NCBI GenBank assembly: GCA_028023455.1 | Contig: JAQFVV010000520.1 | Span: forward strand, 81,001 to 145,000 | Length of the DNA: 64,000 bases | DNA from: Epiperipatus broadwayi | Taxonomy: Eukaryota; Onychophora; Udeonychophora; Euonychophora; Peripatidae | Direction: 5' to 3' | Shown here: piece after piece, positions 9,346 to 20,886 of the stretch | Layout of the letters: each line of letters opens with the position of its first letter | How positions within the stretch are numbered: position 1 is the stretch's first letter | Program-made: the position numbers and the translations under genes | The notes under the pieces: model-generated | The model's database searches: none | The model's input: the letters and a program-made list of their open reading frames with translations, nothing else | Told to the model about the DNA's origin: nothing

Positions 9346-11650
9346 GATGAATTTTGTTGACACACTTAACCAAGGAATGGAAAGAGATTCAAATTCTAAT
9401 ATAGAAAATCTAGAGAGAAACATGGAAGACATTTGTAAATCTAAGACATCAAAAAAATTCCAAGGGAAAAAAAATTATCTATAAAACCAATGATTTCCAT
9501 GAATGAAAGATTTGATATATCCATAGTCCAACCTTTCAATAACTTAGTTCTCCAAGCTTGAAATGATCCTCCTAAGATTTTGGACTCCAGAGAGATTATT
9601 AGAGAAGAAAACATTTGTTCAAGCAAGAATTATATAATGCGATAATACTGCAAAGGGCTCAAGATAACATTGAAAAATCAATGAAAAACATCAAAAGTCA
9701 CATTGAGAATGAAGATATGAATGGAAAATCACCCCAAAAGGACAAAATACACAAAATTTTGTCTGATGGAGGCAAATCAACCAGTCTGGTTATACAGAGA
9801 AGACGACCTAAGTAAGAAGATTTTCCTGTTTTATTTTCTAAAAGTAAGAAAAATCCTAGTATCTTTTTAACAAAAAATAACCCTACTAATCCTATAAAAG
9901 ATATATATAATTTTAATGCTATTTCTGATGATAACTCTAATAAGTCCACATCCTTTGTCACTCAGAGTCTTCATCAAAATATAGATGACAACAAAATATC
10001 ATATGCTAAAATTTTACAAAATTTTAATAAGAGCAACTCTATTTTTTGTTATCATTCTCAAAATATACCTGATCTTTTCAGTATGCTGGAGGATGCCTGT
10101 CCTGTCACTGCTCAGAATGAGGTGCCTGATATGAACATATCTTTTCCAAGGCTGGATCAAGTGAAATTAACTAACATTATAGATGATGTCAACTCTATTA
10201 TTCCACCGCAATTACATCGACCTTTTTAAAATTATGTGAATGAAAAAACTCTAATTTTTGCCATCACCAATCAAAATACTTATTTACATTTCCAATTGAT
10301 AAATTCTGTAGCCAAATCACAGCAAAAAATTTATGGATTTATGTGTACAAAATATTACATCATCCAAACAACAGTTATGTAAATGTGGAATGCCACAAAC
10401 CCACTCAGAAGCAAATATTTCAAGGGGTGATGAAATTCATTGATAGACAAATTTTATGTACAATCAACATGAATAGGTCAGTGATATTGACTGGCCATAT
10501 TCAAAATTGTTATCTGAGTTTTATTCAATTTCATCTTCAGAAAATCCTCAGACCCTATGGAGTAATATCAAACTTTAGGTATGTTCTCAAGAAAAGGGCA
10601 AACATTCCTGTATTCACAAATTCTGCACTCTTTTCATTTTCCCTCAATAAGGGAGCATCACCTACAGACATTCCCATGATCCATCGCATGAAGTCAGTCC
10701 CTCTAATATCTTTGTGGGGCATACCACTGCAGGTTGAGGGATCACCTTGTCAGTGATTGTCTCTAGGATATGCCTGAATTGTAAGCTTAGAAAGACTAAA
10801 TTACATAACTTTCTGAGTCTACATAAGAGAAACAGCACTTTATATCAAATCAAAAAGAAAATAAACAGTCCCAACCAATTACACCAGAGTTATCACAGCC
10901 TTCAAAATAAATGATTCACATCATTCCACAGTCATTGGAGAAAACTCCCTGGATATCTATGAATATGGCACAGATTCAGATTTTGACATATATGTTAATG
11001 TAGTCTGCAGTCATACTGCTGCCAAAGGTAAGAGAAAAGCCAGTAACTCCCTTTGCAACTCAGTAGGTTAAAAGACAGGAAAATCAAGTAAGAGTTCCTT
11101 GGATGCTAATTCACTGGACAGGAATATAAAAGGAAAGAATTATAAGGTCAGCATCTATTATGAAAAGTCTATATAAAAGGAAAGAAGTATAAGGTCAGCA
11201 TCCATGATGAAGAGTCAATTGTGCCTCAGCATTTACCTGTCTCTGATAGTATGGAGGAGAATTCCACTCAGATGCTGATTTTAAAAACAAGGAATTCATA
11301 GATCAGATAATAATTCTTTTGGAGATTTCTGAAGCAAAGGAAGCACAAAGTGATCATCATGACAAGGATTTAGAACATAAGAAATGTGAAATTGACAATT
11401 TGAATCTAGAGCAGGAAAATCTAGAAACCACAAGTCTTTACTAGCTAGATGAAACAGATTTCAGTGTTTACTTTGACCAAGATCAATACCTAGTGATCAA
11501 TGATAAATATAAAGGTAGATGGGGTCTGAACAGATTTGAAGTATGGTTGTGAATTGCCATAACTTTAGGTATAAAAGTTAAAGATATTAAATGTGAGTCA
11601 CAGCAGAGTTATTTAAGAATTTTAATCAAGGATAAGGTAATTTTGGAAAA
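9346..11650 (+). pseudogene. Decayed multi-fragment ORF, unidentified (possibly retroelement ORF1)
   Basis: A stretch with coding character but several stops and frameshifts. From 9615 one frame runs to a stop at 10227-10229 with a single internal stop (TAA at 9813), giving about 204 codons rich in N, S, K and D. A second frame (10343-10756, about 137 codons) has LRPYGVISNFRYV and SLWGIPLQVEGSPCQ, which could be RRM-like or precede a zinc knuckle. A later frame shows ICLNCKLRK near 10770 and an acidic YEYGTDSDFDIY block near 10960. This layout recalls ORF1 proteins of non-LTR elements, but I do not recognise the family and no RT follows. It could equally be an unrelated host pseudogene. Confidence 0.35.
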
Positions 11651-12461
11651 AACCGCTTCAGCATACAATTTACCATGAGATGACTAAGTGGTCTACTGCA
11701 TCTCAGAGAAGGACCTGGACAGTGGGCATTTCACTGATGCCAGTCACGGAACAAATATGGACAGATTTTTTTATGGATAAGACTCTTTGGACTTGCAAGT
11801 CTTTCGAAATTTCAGCCATTGGAATCCAGGTTTGAGTTAGAAATAACTCACTTCTTGGGTTCTTAAGTATATTGTGATATGGGTCTATGGTCAACAGTCA
11901 ATCATTGAATGGATTTGGGTGACTAATAAAAATGACTCTATTATTTGTTATCATTTGGTTGTAACATAGTGTGCTTACTAATATCATAAGTATATCATAT
12001 CATGTGAGCATGTCGGTTTAAAAATTTATCCCGAGATAATGAAATTCTGCGATGTAAAATTACATTAAAATCAAAATATGCATTGTGAATCATAGATAAA
12101 TTTAGTTTATCACTGTATTTAAGCATGTAAATTTAAAGTCTAATAAACCTTTTTGGAAAAAAAACCAACAATGTTTGTACAAAAATCTCTTTATCAATGA
12201 ATGAATGGAAGTCACTAGTTTTGATGACCTTGGGGTTTTTTTAAATAATATTAACAAATTTAAGATGTCTTGTTTCATATGCTAAGAGAGTGTAACAATT
12301 TAGTGAGTGCAATAAGAACAAACCATCTTACCACAATTATTCAAAACAAAAGTTGCTTAAACATTTTTCTTTAATGTAGAGTATAACAAAAATGACACAT
12401 TAACAAAATAATAGTATATTATTAGTATTATTATTTAATATTTGACAAACTTGCACCTTAA
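11651..12461. other. Non-coding stretch
   Basis: I see no recognisable coding or repeat feature, only AT-rich unique-looking DNA between the decayed ORF and the FB2 half-element. Confidence 0.4.
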
Positions 12462-12739
12462 ATGTAAATATAAGGGGCTTTGAACTCAGACTTTCACTCA
12501 ACCTTCAACTCTCCATGCTATCTCAAATCACTGATACACCTGATCCCACATATGTCTAAAAGATAAATAATCACCAATATAATATGTATTTCATGCTAAA
12601 CTAGCACTTATCAGTTGGTCCAGATTATCATCTCTACACATGTATACAATCAGTGCTCATCTTTATATTAAGATAGCAAACCTTCATACTTTAATGGACA
12701 GGTTCCAATCTACTCCACCCTCCAACTCTTCAGCCATCC
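12462..12739 (+). repeat. Foldback element FB2, left arm only
   Basis: Similar throughout to the left arm of the complete FB2 palindrome at 46467-47052: the TTTGAACTCAGACTTTC terminus, CATCAGTTGGTCCAG-type block and the CCAACTCTTCAGCCATCCAT end. It stops exactly where the palindrome would turn, and the ATT microsatellite starts there. The right arm is not found on the far side. Confidence 0.75.
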
Positions 12740-12986
<247 letters not shown>

Positions 12987-13216
12987 TTTATCATTATCAT
13001 CATCATCATGTTTCAAAGGGTAAACTTTATTGAAACTCAAAAAAAAGTTACATAAGTTACATTTGAAAAAATGAGGTCTTGGATACAAATTGATTGATAA
13101 TATTACATATATATATATAAGTTATTACAATCTTGATTGTGATAGAAAAAAATATTATTATGATGATGTTGATTATGACGTAATAACTTTATAAATTTTA
13201 GAAGACTATTTAGAAT
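12987..13216 (-). mobile_element. Short retroelement 3' end with trinucleotide tail
   Basis: On the minus strand, TTCAATAAAGTTTACCC, then TTTGAAAC, then ATGATGATGATAATGATAAAACAACAAC leads into the AAT repeat. A similar end (CAATAAAATATATTGTTGAAAC followed by CAT units) lies at 22610-22660, so both look like 3' ends of related non-LTR elements. From about 13090 to the LTR junction nothing more is recognised. Codons around 13145-13216 may continue into the LINE fragment on the other side of the LTR element. Confidence 0.45.
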
Positions 13217-13220
13217 CTAT

Positions 13221-14939
13221 TATACCTAAGCCTCTTTTGCGTCGTCTTGTAATTTTTTATAAACATCATTTATATAAAATCAATAAAATATTTAATGTTT
13301 ATAATAACGACTCGATCAGAACTTTGTACCTCCCTCTTACACAAAATCCTATCACGGGGCTGTCGGTACCTCAGGTAGAGTGGTCAATATCATTTGCAAA
13401 CATTTGCCAATAACATTAATACTCGTTTACTAGATTACACATTAGCCAATCAAACTTTTTATTTATTTAAAGGAAAAAATCCAATGGGCGCCAGCCGACC
13501 TTTGTCGACAAGTCTGCTTGACCAATACGATCTAGTACCCGCTCCCGCTAGCTCAGCTACAATAATCAATAAAATATATACTCCGCCTACCTAAAAAAAT
13601 CAATTTACGAATTTTTCTCTGTGCTAATTTTCTCGCTTTCTCTTTTTTTTTTTAATTTTAATTTAAGTAATCACTAACCCATTAAGTCTCCATTTATGCT
13701 ATTTCACTTCGTTTGGTCTTACAATATAATTAATTACACTTTTGTTCAAGTTTAGATAATATTTAATACAACCAAAATATCATATTATACATACATTTAG
13801 AAAATAATTATATGCACACAAATATATTTGAAATCATAATAAAATCCTTGGGTAATGGAGCTAAAGACAATTAGTAATTATTGTTCGTAACATAAAGTTC
13901 AGAGTTTATTATTCCATATATTATTACGGCTTTTAATTAGTGAATTAAAAATGAAATAAATATTACCTAGCTTTCTCCTGTATGCAAGGTTCCGAGCGTA
14001 GTTTCTGATAGTATTTCCTTCAGTCAGTTAGCGCTAACTCTTTGTGATCCTTTTCCCGATGTCGTTGGGATCCTGTGGGCTTCACCGTGGACACTCCGTT
14101 TCCTTCTTGTTTTACGTGACCATGATCGACATTCGAATTGTCTGCTGTTGGTATTGCAGGGAAGGATTCGGCTGGCTGTTCACACGATGGGTTTAACAAT
14201 GCAGCATTATGTTTTATTTAACTTTAGACGTATATTAATAATATGACTATGAAATTAAGAATAAATCACCGAACCGAATCAGAATCAAATTTTAATCACA
14301 AGATCAAATTCAATCTAATAATTCAATAATCTAATACAATAGAAAGTTCGCCCCTTTTATATTTTACAGTCCTTATCTTGCAGATTCAATCTACATTCTG
14401 AATTTCTGCCATTGGACAATTATTTCTTTTCTTTCGACTCTCTACACAGTTTCATTGGTCATTCTTTAGATGATTGCAAATTTCAATTTCTTTGTTAGAG
14501 TTATTTCACTAACTAGCCATTTAATGGAAATTTCTCATGTTTGTCATTAGCTCCCATTGTTCACTACATTCCTTTGTTTATATATATATATATATATATT
14601 TTTTTTATAAGACAAAACGAACTCCACCTTTTTTTTTTTTTTTTAAAGCAATCTTAAATCAAATTTCAATTAAATCAAATTTTTAGTTAAATCAAGTTTT
14701 AATTCTTTAGGTTTTATTTAAATGTGATTCAAAAATTATATCTTATACAACTGTCTAATTTATGCTTTTAACGATAAACCCTTCTATGAGAAAAAAAAAT
14801 TCTTTTTATTCTTATTTTACCCTACAAGACCTTTTATTTTTATTAAATATTTAAACAAATCTTTTATCAATTTATATTTCTCCCAAAATTATGTGTAACT
14901 CCGAAGAAAGCACACTCCTTCCTGATGTATCTCGGTACA
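13221..14939 (-). repeat. 3' LTR of the gypsy element
   Basis: Direct repeat of 19163-20882. On the minus strand it starts TGTACCGAG and ends GGTATA, so the usual TG is present but the end is TA rather than CA. By eye it differs from its partner at about 20 positions plus small length changes in a T run and a TA microsatellite. Most differences are transitions at CpG sites. Confidence 0.95.
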
Positions 14940-14962
14940 TTTCTCCATCCCCCCTTTTGAAA
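14940..14962 (-). other. Polypurine tract of the gypsy element
   Basis: On the minus strand CAAAAGGGGGGATGGAGAAA lies directly against the start of the 3' LTR (TGTACC). This is the expected place and composition for the plus-strand primer. Confidence 0.85.
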
Positions 14963-15082
14963 CTAAAATATCACTCTGAATGTTTTAGTTTCAACGTTTA
15001 ACTTTATTCTTACTATACATTCCCCTCGATTTATTTTGATGGAAGTTCGTCCTTTCTTATTCTCGTGTGTCCGTGTTACTTG

Positions 15083-18000
15083 TTAAGCTTTCTTCTTTAG
15101 TAATTGTAAGGATCGCGCATTGAACGTTCCCCTGCAGTCTGACCCTTGGGCGACTTTGAAGGCGTTATTTCCGTACTCCTTTATGATTTTGTATGGCCCG
15201 TCGTATATTGGTTGAAATTTCTTGTATATCCCCTTTTCCGAATGGCTTACTGGATTTACCCTTACCATGACCTCATCTCCCAGCTTGAACATAGCCTTGC
15301 TCTTCCCTTGTCTCCTTTGTCTTATATTTCCCATCTTTCTGAGTTTACAGCATGCTTCATCCGTGTCCTTCTTCTTATCAATATGTGGTGTTCTAATCGG
15401 TAAAGGGGTTTTGAATGGGTAAAGAGTACTTCTCCCGTGATGAAGCCTGATGGGTTCGAACCCGGTGGATTCGTTCTTGGACCAATTTATCATGTTCGCC
15501 ACTCTCGTGGCCTCTTTTACCCATCTACGATGATTGTTCTGGAGATACACCCGAAATAAGCGCCCCAATTCCCTCATGACTCGTTCGCAGGGATTAGACT
15601 GCGGATTGCGAATCGAAGTGAGAATATGTCTGATCTGGTGGCGCTTCGTCCACCTTTTCCATTCCTCCGACATAAAGGGAGTTCCATGGTCTGATATTAT
15701 CTGCTTTGGGATTCCCACGTCTCGAAAATGTTGACGTTCAAGTACCTGTATAGTTTGTTTGGCATTAGCTTGCATCACCGGATATATCGCTACGAATTTG
15801 GAAAAAACGTCATAGGCTACAACAAGATACTTCTTTCTATTAAACTGGGGTAGGGGTCCGTAGAAATCTATTGCCAATAGGCTGTTAGGCTGGTATGCAT
15901 ATATAGGTCTCAACGGGCCCACGCTTGATGAGTTTGGGGGCTTTGTTTTCGCACATACAGTACATCCCTCAATGACGTCTAAAACACTCTTATACATTCT
16001 TGGCCAATAAAACCAATTGCCTATCAACCCTTCCGTCTTGCTTGCCCCATAGTGTCCATAATTTTCATGTATGAACATGATTATTTGTTTCCGCATATCC
16101 ACTGGAAGAACGACTCGTGTATGCTCCTCATCTCTTATTTTACGCTGTAAAAGTCCATTTTTAAACAATATTTTTTTTTCTTTCCATACCGTATTGTTTA
16201 CAGGTCTTCCTGCAGGCTGATGGTGCAAGTGGTCTATTATTTGCTTACATTCTGTATCCTCTTCTTGCGCTTTCACTAATCTTTGCAAACTGCACTCTAT
16301 ATCCTCGCCTTTATCTACTTCCGCCGCTGCTATGTACGCATCGTTACAAGTTAAATGTTGCTGCGGTGGTTCTATCGGATAGCAACTTAAAGCGTCTGCC
16401 GCCATATTGTCTTTGCCTGGGCAATACTGCACGCGATAGTTAAATTCTTAAAAGATCAAACTCCATCGGATCAGCCTACTATTCGTGAGGAAGCTATGAT
16501 TAAGGAACTCAAGGCTCCTATGGTCTGTGATCACTATCACCTGCGACCCGATTAAATACTGTCTAAACTTCTTAAAGGCCCAGACAATTGCTAAAGCCTC
16601 CCTCTCAGTTACTGTATAATTTTTTTCAGGCTTACTTAATAAGCGACTTACAAAGAATAACACCCCATATTTCCCATCGTCCTGCACCTGAGATAATGTG
16701 GCTCCCAGGCCCATTCCACTACTGTCAGTTTGCACTACAAATGGTTTGTCAAAATCTGGGTATGACAGCATGACCTCTTTTAGAAACCCCCTTTTTACCT
16801 TTTCAAAACTACGCTCTTGTTGCTCCTCCCACATCCACCTTTTGTCCTTCCTTAATAGCTGTAAGAGAGGTTCCATGTCTGAGGAAAAGTTTTTATAAAA
16901 TCGGTTGAAAAAATTACACAGTCCGAGGAAAGCTTTGATGTCTTTCTTCTTCCTTGGCTTTGGAAACTGTTGTATCGCCTCGATTTTCTCTGGATTTGGA
17001 GATATTCCCTGCTCACTGATAATGTGTCCCAAGAATTTCACCTCCGGAGTCATTAGGTGGCTTTTCCCCAAATTTATTTTAATTCCTTTTTCTATGCACT
17101 CCCCGAACAGTAGCTTCAAATGTTCGAAGTGCTCCTCCACACTATCCGAGGCCACAATGATGTCGTCCACATACATCGTAATTAAACTCTTGATTTTTTC
17201 TGACAATACTTGATCAAGGCATTGTATTAGTCCCGCTCCGCTGTTTTTTAAGCTGAAGGGAATCCGATTAAAGTTATATGCCCGTCCATTATATCGGAAA
17301 GCAGTATATTTCCGGTCTTCAGGGTGAAGCTTGATCTGCCAGTAGCTGGCCGTTAGATCAAACGTCGAAAATATCCTTTTTTTATGGAACTTCATTAATA
17401 ATTCACTTATAGGTGGTGGGGCATTAGTGTCTAGCACTGTTATTTTATTCAACTGTCGTGCGTCTAAACACAATCGAATAGACCCGTCCTTTTTTTTTAC
17501 TGTCACCAACGGATTATTGTATGGTGATGAGCATTTAGAAATAATTCCCCATTTTAGCATATTCTGTAGCTGTTCTTCTACGGCATTTCTATATTGATGT
17601 GGTATTGGGTATGCTCGCGCTTGATACGGCTGGTCTTCCATAAGCTTTATTCGGTGTTCGTATCCTTCGATAACTCCCGGAACTTCTCAAAACACATCCT
17701 CGTACATGTTCAACAAATTCTTCAGTCGTTCTCCGTTCTCGCTTTCCTGTTCCTCTTCCCTTATTATTATTATTTTTTCTATTTGTATCCCTGCACTTTC
17801 TGCATCGTGCTCCGCTTTACTATTGTTTGCCTCGCAGACATCAAACGGTATTTCTGCATGATTAATTCTTGCCTGTCGCTTTTCATAATCCAGCACGCAT
17901 CCTGCTTTGCACATAAAGTCTGAGCCCAGGATAGCATCATGTATCAATCCCTCCAAGATCAGCATGACGTGGTTGTATTCCTTCCCTGCGATCTTAATAC

Positions 18001-18805
18001 TCACCCAAGCTTGCTCCGATGCCAACTTGGCTCTTTTCCCATTCGCCAGCCTTACGTATACATCCTTTAATGGCAAGGTTTTAATTTTCAAGTTACTCCG
18101 GTCCATTTCATTGAACGTTTTCTGCGAAATCACCGACACTTGGCTGCCTGAGTCAAGTAGTGCATTAATCGCCTTCCCTTCGATTCCTATTTCTATTTTA
18201 GGACATGATTGGTATGCCATTCCCAGCTCGCCCCTCTCTTCATTTTGTACTAGGTTTGCTACTTGTCTGCTATTATCTTCTGCATTTCCCTCTTTCCTCC
18301 GATTTTCTTCATACTGTTTATCGTTATCTATCGTCCTGAGTATCTCTGCCGCTCGCTCTATGGTATCATTCCCTATTATTATTTCTTGGACGTTTTCTGG
18401 GAAGCCTTGCCTTACTATCCGCAGTATTTGTTGCTCAGATAGTTTGTATGCTGTGATTCCCCTTAATCTCGCCACTTGTTTGCGGAAATATGTACTTAGT
18501 GATTCTTCTGTTCGCCATTTTTCTTGTGTTACCTGATGTTTAACAACTTCCTGAAGCCCCTCCCCCCAATAACTCTTCAGCAATGCTTGTTTATATTCCT
18601 TGAAGTTCATTGGCTTTATTCCCAGCGACTCTCACCAATTTTCGGCCTCATCTTGTATGTAGCTAATAGCTATATTAACTTTGACCGACTCGCTGAACTC
18701 ATTACATGAAAAAAAACGTTCTAGACTCTCCAAGTATCTATTCGGTCTTTCCCCTTCGTTTCCCGAGAAAGTCTTTATTTTGATAACCCGACTTGCTATT
18801 TCCAT
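15083..18805 (-). pseudogene. gypsy gag-pol, one continuous frame with three nonsense codons
   Basis: All parts are in one frame of 1240 codons from the ATG at 18803-18805. A short gag (start MEIASRVIKIK) is followed by an aspartic protease (LLDSGSQVSVIS), then RT with MYVDDIIVAS. RNase H has TDSSGMGLGATLSQ and TDHRSLEF. Integrase has a zinc-binding HENYGHYGASK and CTVCAKTKP, and catalytic residues in AIDFYGP, IISDHGTPF and NPCERVMRELG. In-frame stops are TGA at 18632-18634, TGA at 17687-17689 and TAA at 16448-16450. Each is one transition from a sensible codon (TGG, CGA, CAA). Gag is small and I see no CCHC knuckle. With no gag-pol frameshift, a working copy would make one fused polyprotein. 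Readthrough apart, this copy is dead. Confidence 0.93.
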
Positions 18806-19142
18806 TTTACACCTATTTTATCTGACTTTATTTAATATGATTGTTTTTTTTTTATTTTCTATTTGGAACGTGCGTACAATCCACACCTAACCTTCCCAGT
18901 TCTTTTTTTTTTTTTTATGCTAAAATTCCCCGGAGTGTCCCTATGCTTCCACGTTTTATATAATTGCAAAATCATCTTTACAGTTGCGCTGCTTATACCA
19001 TTTTCTAATCCTACTATCACGCTCCCTCCCGCTTCTTTTTACTAGCTATCACTTCTGTCACTCATACACGACTCTGGCCACACCGCTTAAAACGTCCAGT
19101 CATGACTCACATCGGTTCTGCCATTCAAAACGTTTAGTTTCG

Positions 19143-19160
19143 TTCCACGTTGACGCGCCA
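19143..19160 (-). other. Primer-binding site of the gypsy element
   Basis: On the minus strand, two bases after the 5' LTR, TGGCGCGTCAACGTGGAA. It opens with the TGG that pairs with the CCA end of a tRNA. It resembles the tRNA-Lys-type site TGGCGCCCAACGTGGGG except at two central bases and the end. The exact primer tRNA is uncertain. Confidence 0.75.
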
Positions 19161-19162
19161 TT

Positions 19163-20882
19163 TATACCTAAGCCTCTTTTGCGTCGTCTTGTAATTTTTT
19201 ATAAACATCATTTATATAAAATCAATAAAATATTTAATGTTTATAATAACGACTCGATCAGAACTTTGTACCTCCCTCTTACACAAAATCCTATCACGGG
19301 GCTGTCGGTACCTCGGGTAGAGTGGTCAATATCATTTGCAAACATTTGCCAATAACATTAATACTCGTTTACTAGATTACACATTAGCCAATCAAACTTT
19401 TTATTTATTTAAAGGAAAAAATCCAATGGGCGCCAGCCGACCTTTGTCGACAAGTCTGCTTGACCAATACGATCTAGTACCCGCTCCCGCTAGCTCAGCT
19501 ACAATAATCAATAAAATATATACTCCGCCTACCTAAAAAAATCAATTTACGAATCTTTCTCTGCGCTAATTTTCTCGCTTTCTCTTTTTTTTTTTTTTTA
19601 ATTTTAATTTAAGTAATCACTAACCCATTAAGTCTCCATTTACACTATTTCACTTCGTTTGGTCTTATAATATAATTAATTACACTTTTGTTCAAGTTTA
19701 GATAATATTTAATACAACCAAAATATCATATTATACATACATTTAGAAAATAATTATACGCACACAAATATATTTGAAATCATAATAAAATCCCTGGGTA
19801 ATGGAGCTAAAGACAATTAGTAATTATTGTTCGTAACATAAAGTTCAGAGTTTATTATTCCATATATTATTACGGCTTTTAATTAGTGAATTAAAAATGA
19901 AATAAATATTACCTAGCTTTCTCCTGTATGCAAGGTTCCGAGCATAGTTTCTGATAGTATTTCCTTCGGTCAGTTAGCGCTAACTCTTTGCGATCCTTTT
20001 CCCGATGTCGCTGGGATCCTGTGGGCTTCACCGTGGACACTCCATTTCCTTCTTGTTTTACGCGACCATGATCGACATTCGAACTGTCTGCTGTTGGTAT
20101 TGCAGGGAAGGATTCGGCCGGCTGTTCACACGATGGGTTTAACAATGCAGCATTATGTTTTATTTAACTTTAGACGTATATTAATAATATGACTATGAAA
20201 TTAAGAATAAATCACCGAACCGAATCAGAATCAAATTTTAATCACAAGATCAAATTCAATCTAATAATTCAATAATCTAATACAATAGAAAGTTCGCCCC
20301 TTTTATATTTTACGGTCCTTATCTTGCGGATTCAATCTACATTCTGAATTTCTGCCATTGGACAATTATTTCTTTTCTTTCAACTCTCTACACAGTTTCA
20401 TTGGTCATTCTTTAGATGATTGCAAATTTCAATTTCTTTGTTAGAGTTATTTCACTAACTAGCCGTTTAATGGAAATTTCTCATGTTTGTCATTAGCTCC
20501 CATTGTTCACTACATTCCTTTGGTTATATATATATATATATTTTTTTTATAAGACAAAACGAACTCCACCTTTTTTTTTTTTTTTTAAAAGCAATCTTAA
20601 ATCAAATTTCAATTAAATCAAATTTTTAGTTAAATCAAGTTTTAATTCTTTAGGTTTTATTTAAATGTGATTCAAAAATTATATCTTAAACAACTGTCTA
20701 ATTTATGCTTTTAACGATAAACCCTTCTATGAGAAAAAAAAAATCTTTTTATTCTTATTTTACCCTACAAGACCTTTTATTTTTATTAAATATTTAAACA
20801 AATCTTTTATCAATTTATATTTCTCCCAAAATTATGTGTAACTCCGAAGAAAGCACACTCCTTCCTGATGTATCTCGGTACA
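19163..20882 (-). repeat. 5' LTR of the gypsy element
   Basis: Partner of 13221-14939. On the sense (minus) strand a 78-codon frame (20145-19909) ends in AAAGCTAG followed by GTAATA, which resembles a splice donor. The same frame is closed earlier in the 3' LTR by a CGA to TGA change. No start ATG is seen, so its meaning is unclear. The LTR is long for the size of the element. Confidence 0.95.
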
Positions 20883-20886
20883 CTAT

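Larger units (their letters stand above)
13217..20886 (-). mobile_element. Complete Ty3/gypsy LTR retrotransposon, minus strand
   Basis: Two LTRs of about 1.72 kb flank a 4.2-kb internal region with, in minus-strand order, a primer-binding site, gag, protease, RT, RNase H, integrase and a polypurine tract. CTAT occurs directly outside both LTRs (13217-13220 and 20883-20886), a 4-bp target duplication. Protease-RT-RNase H-integrase is the Ty3/gypsy order. There is no env-like ORF between integrase and the 3' LTR and no chromodomain is recognised. Three nonsense codons disable it, but there are no frameshifts. It probably landed inside a LINE, since LINE codons resume directly after 20886. Confidence 0.95.

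Noticed and set aside
13394-13594. 66-codon frame identical in both LTRs (also 19336-19536)
   Set aside because: Antisense to the element and identical because the LTRs are copies. The sense strand here is probably the transcript-end region (AAATAAATAAAAAG).
15146-15734. Several plus-strand frames of 66-85 codons across the integrase
   Set aside because: Shadows of the minus-strand gypsy integrase, whose motifs are clear.
17907-18536. 209-codon plus-strand frame
   Set aside because: Antisense of the gypsy gag-protease frame.
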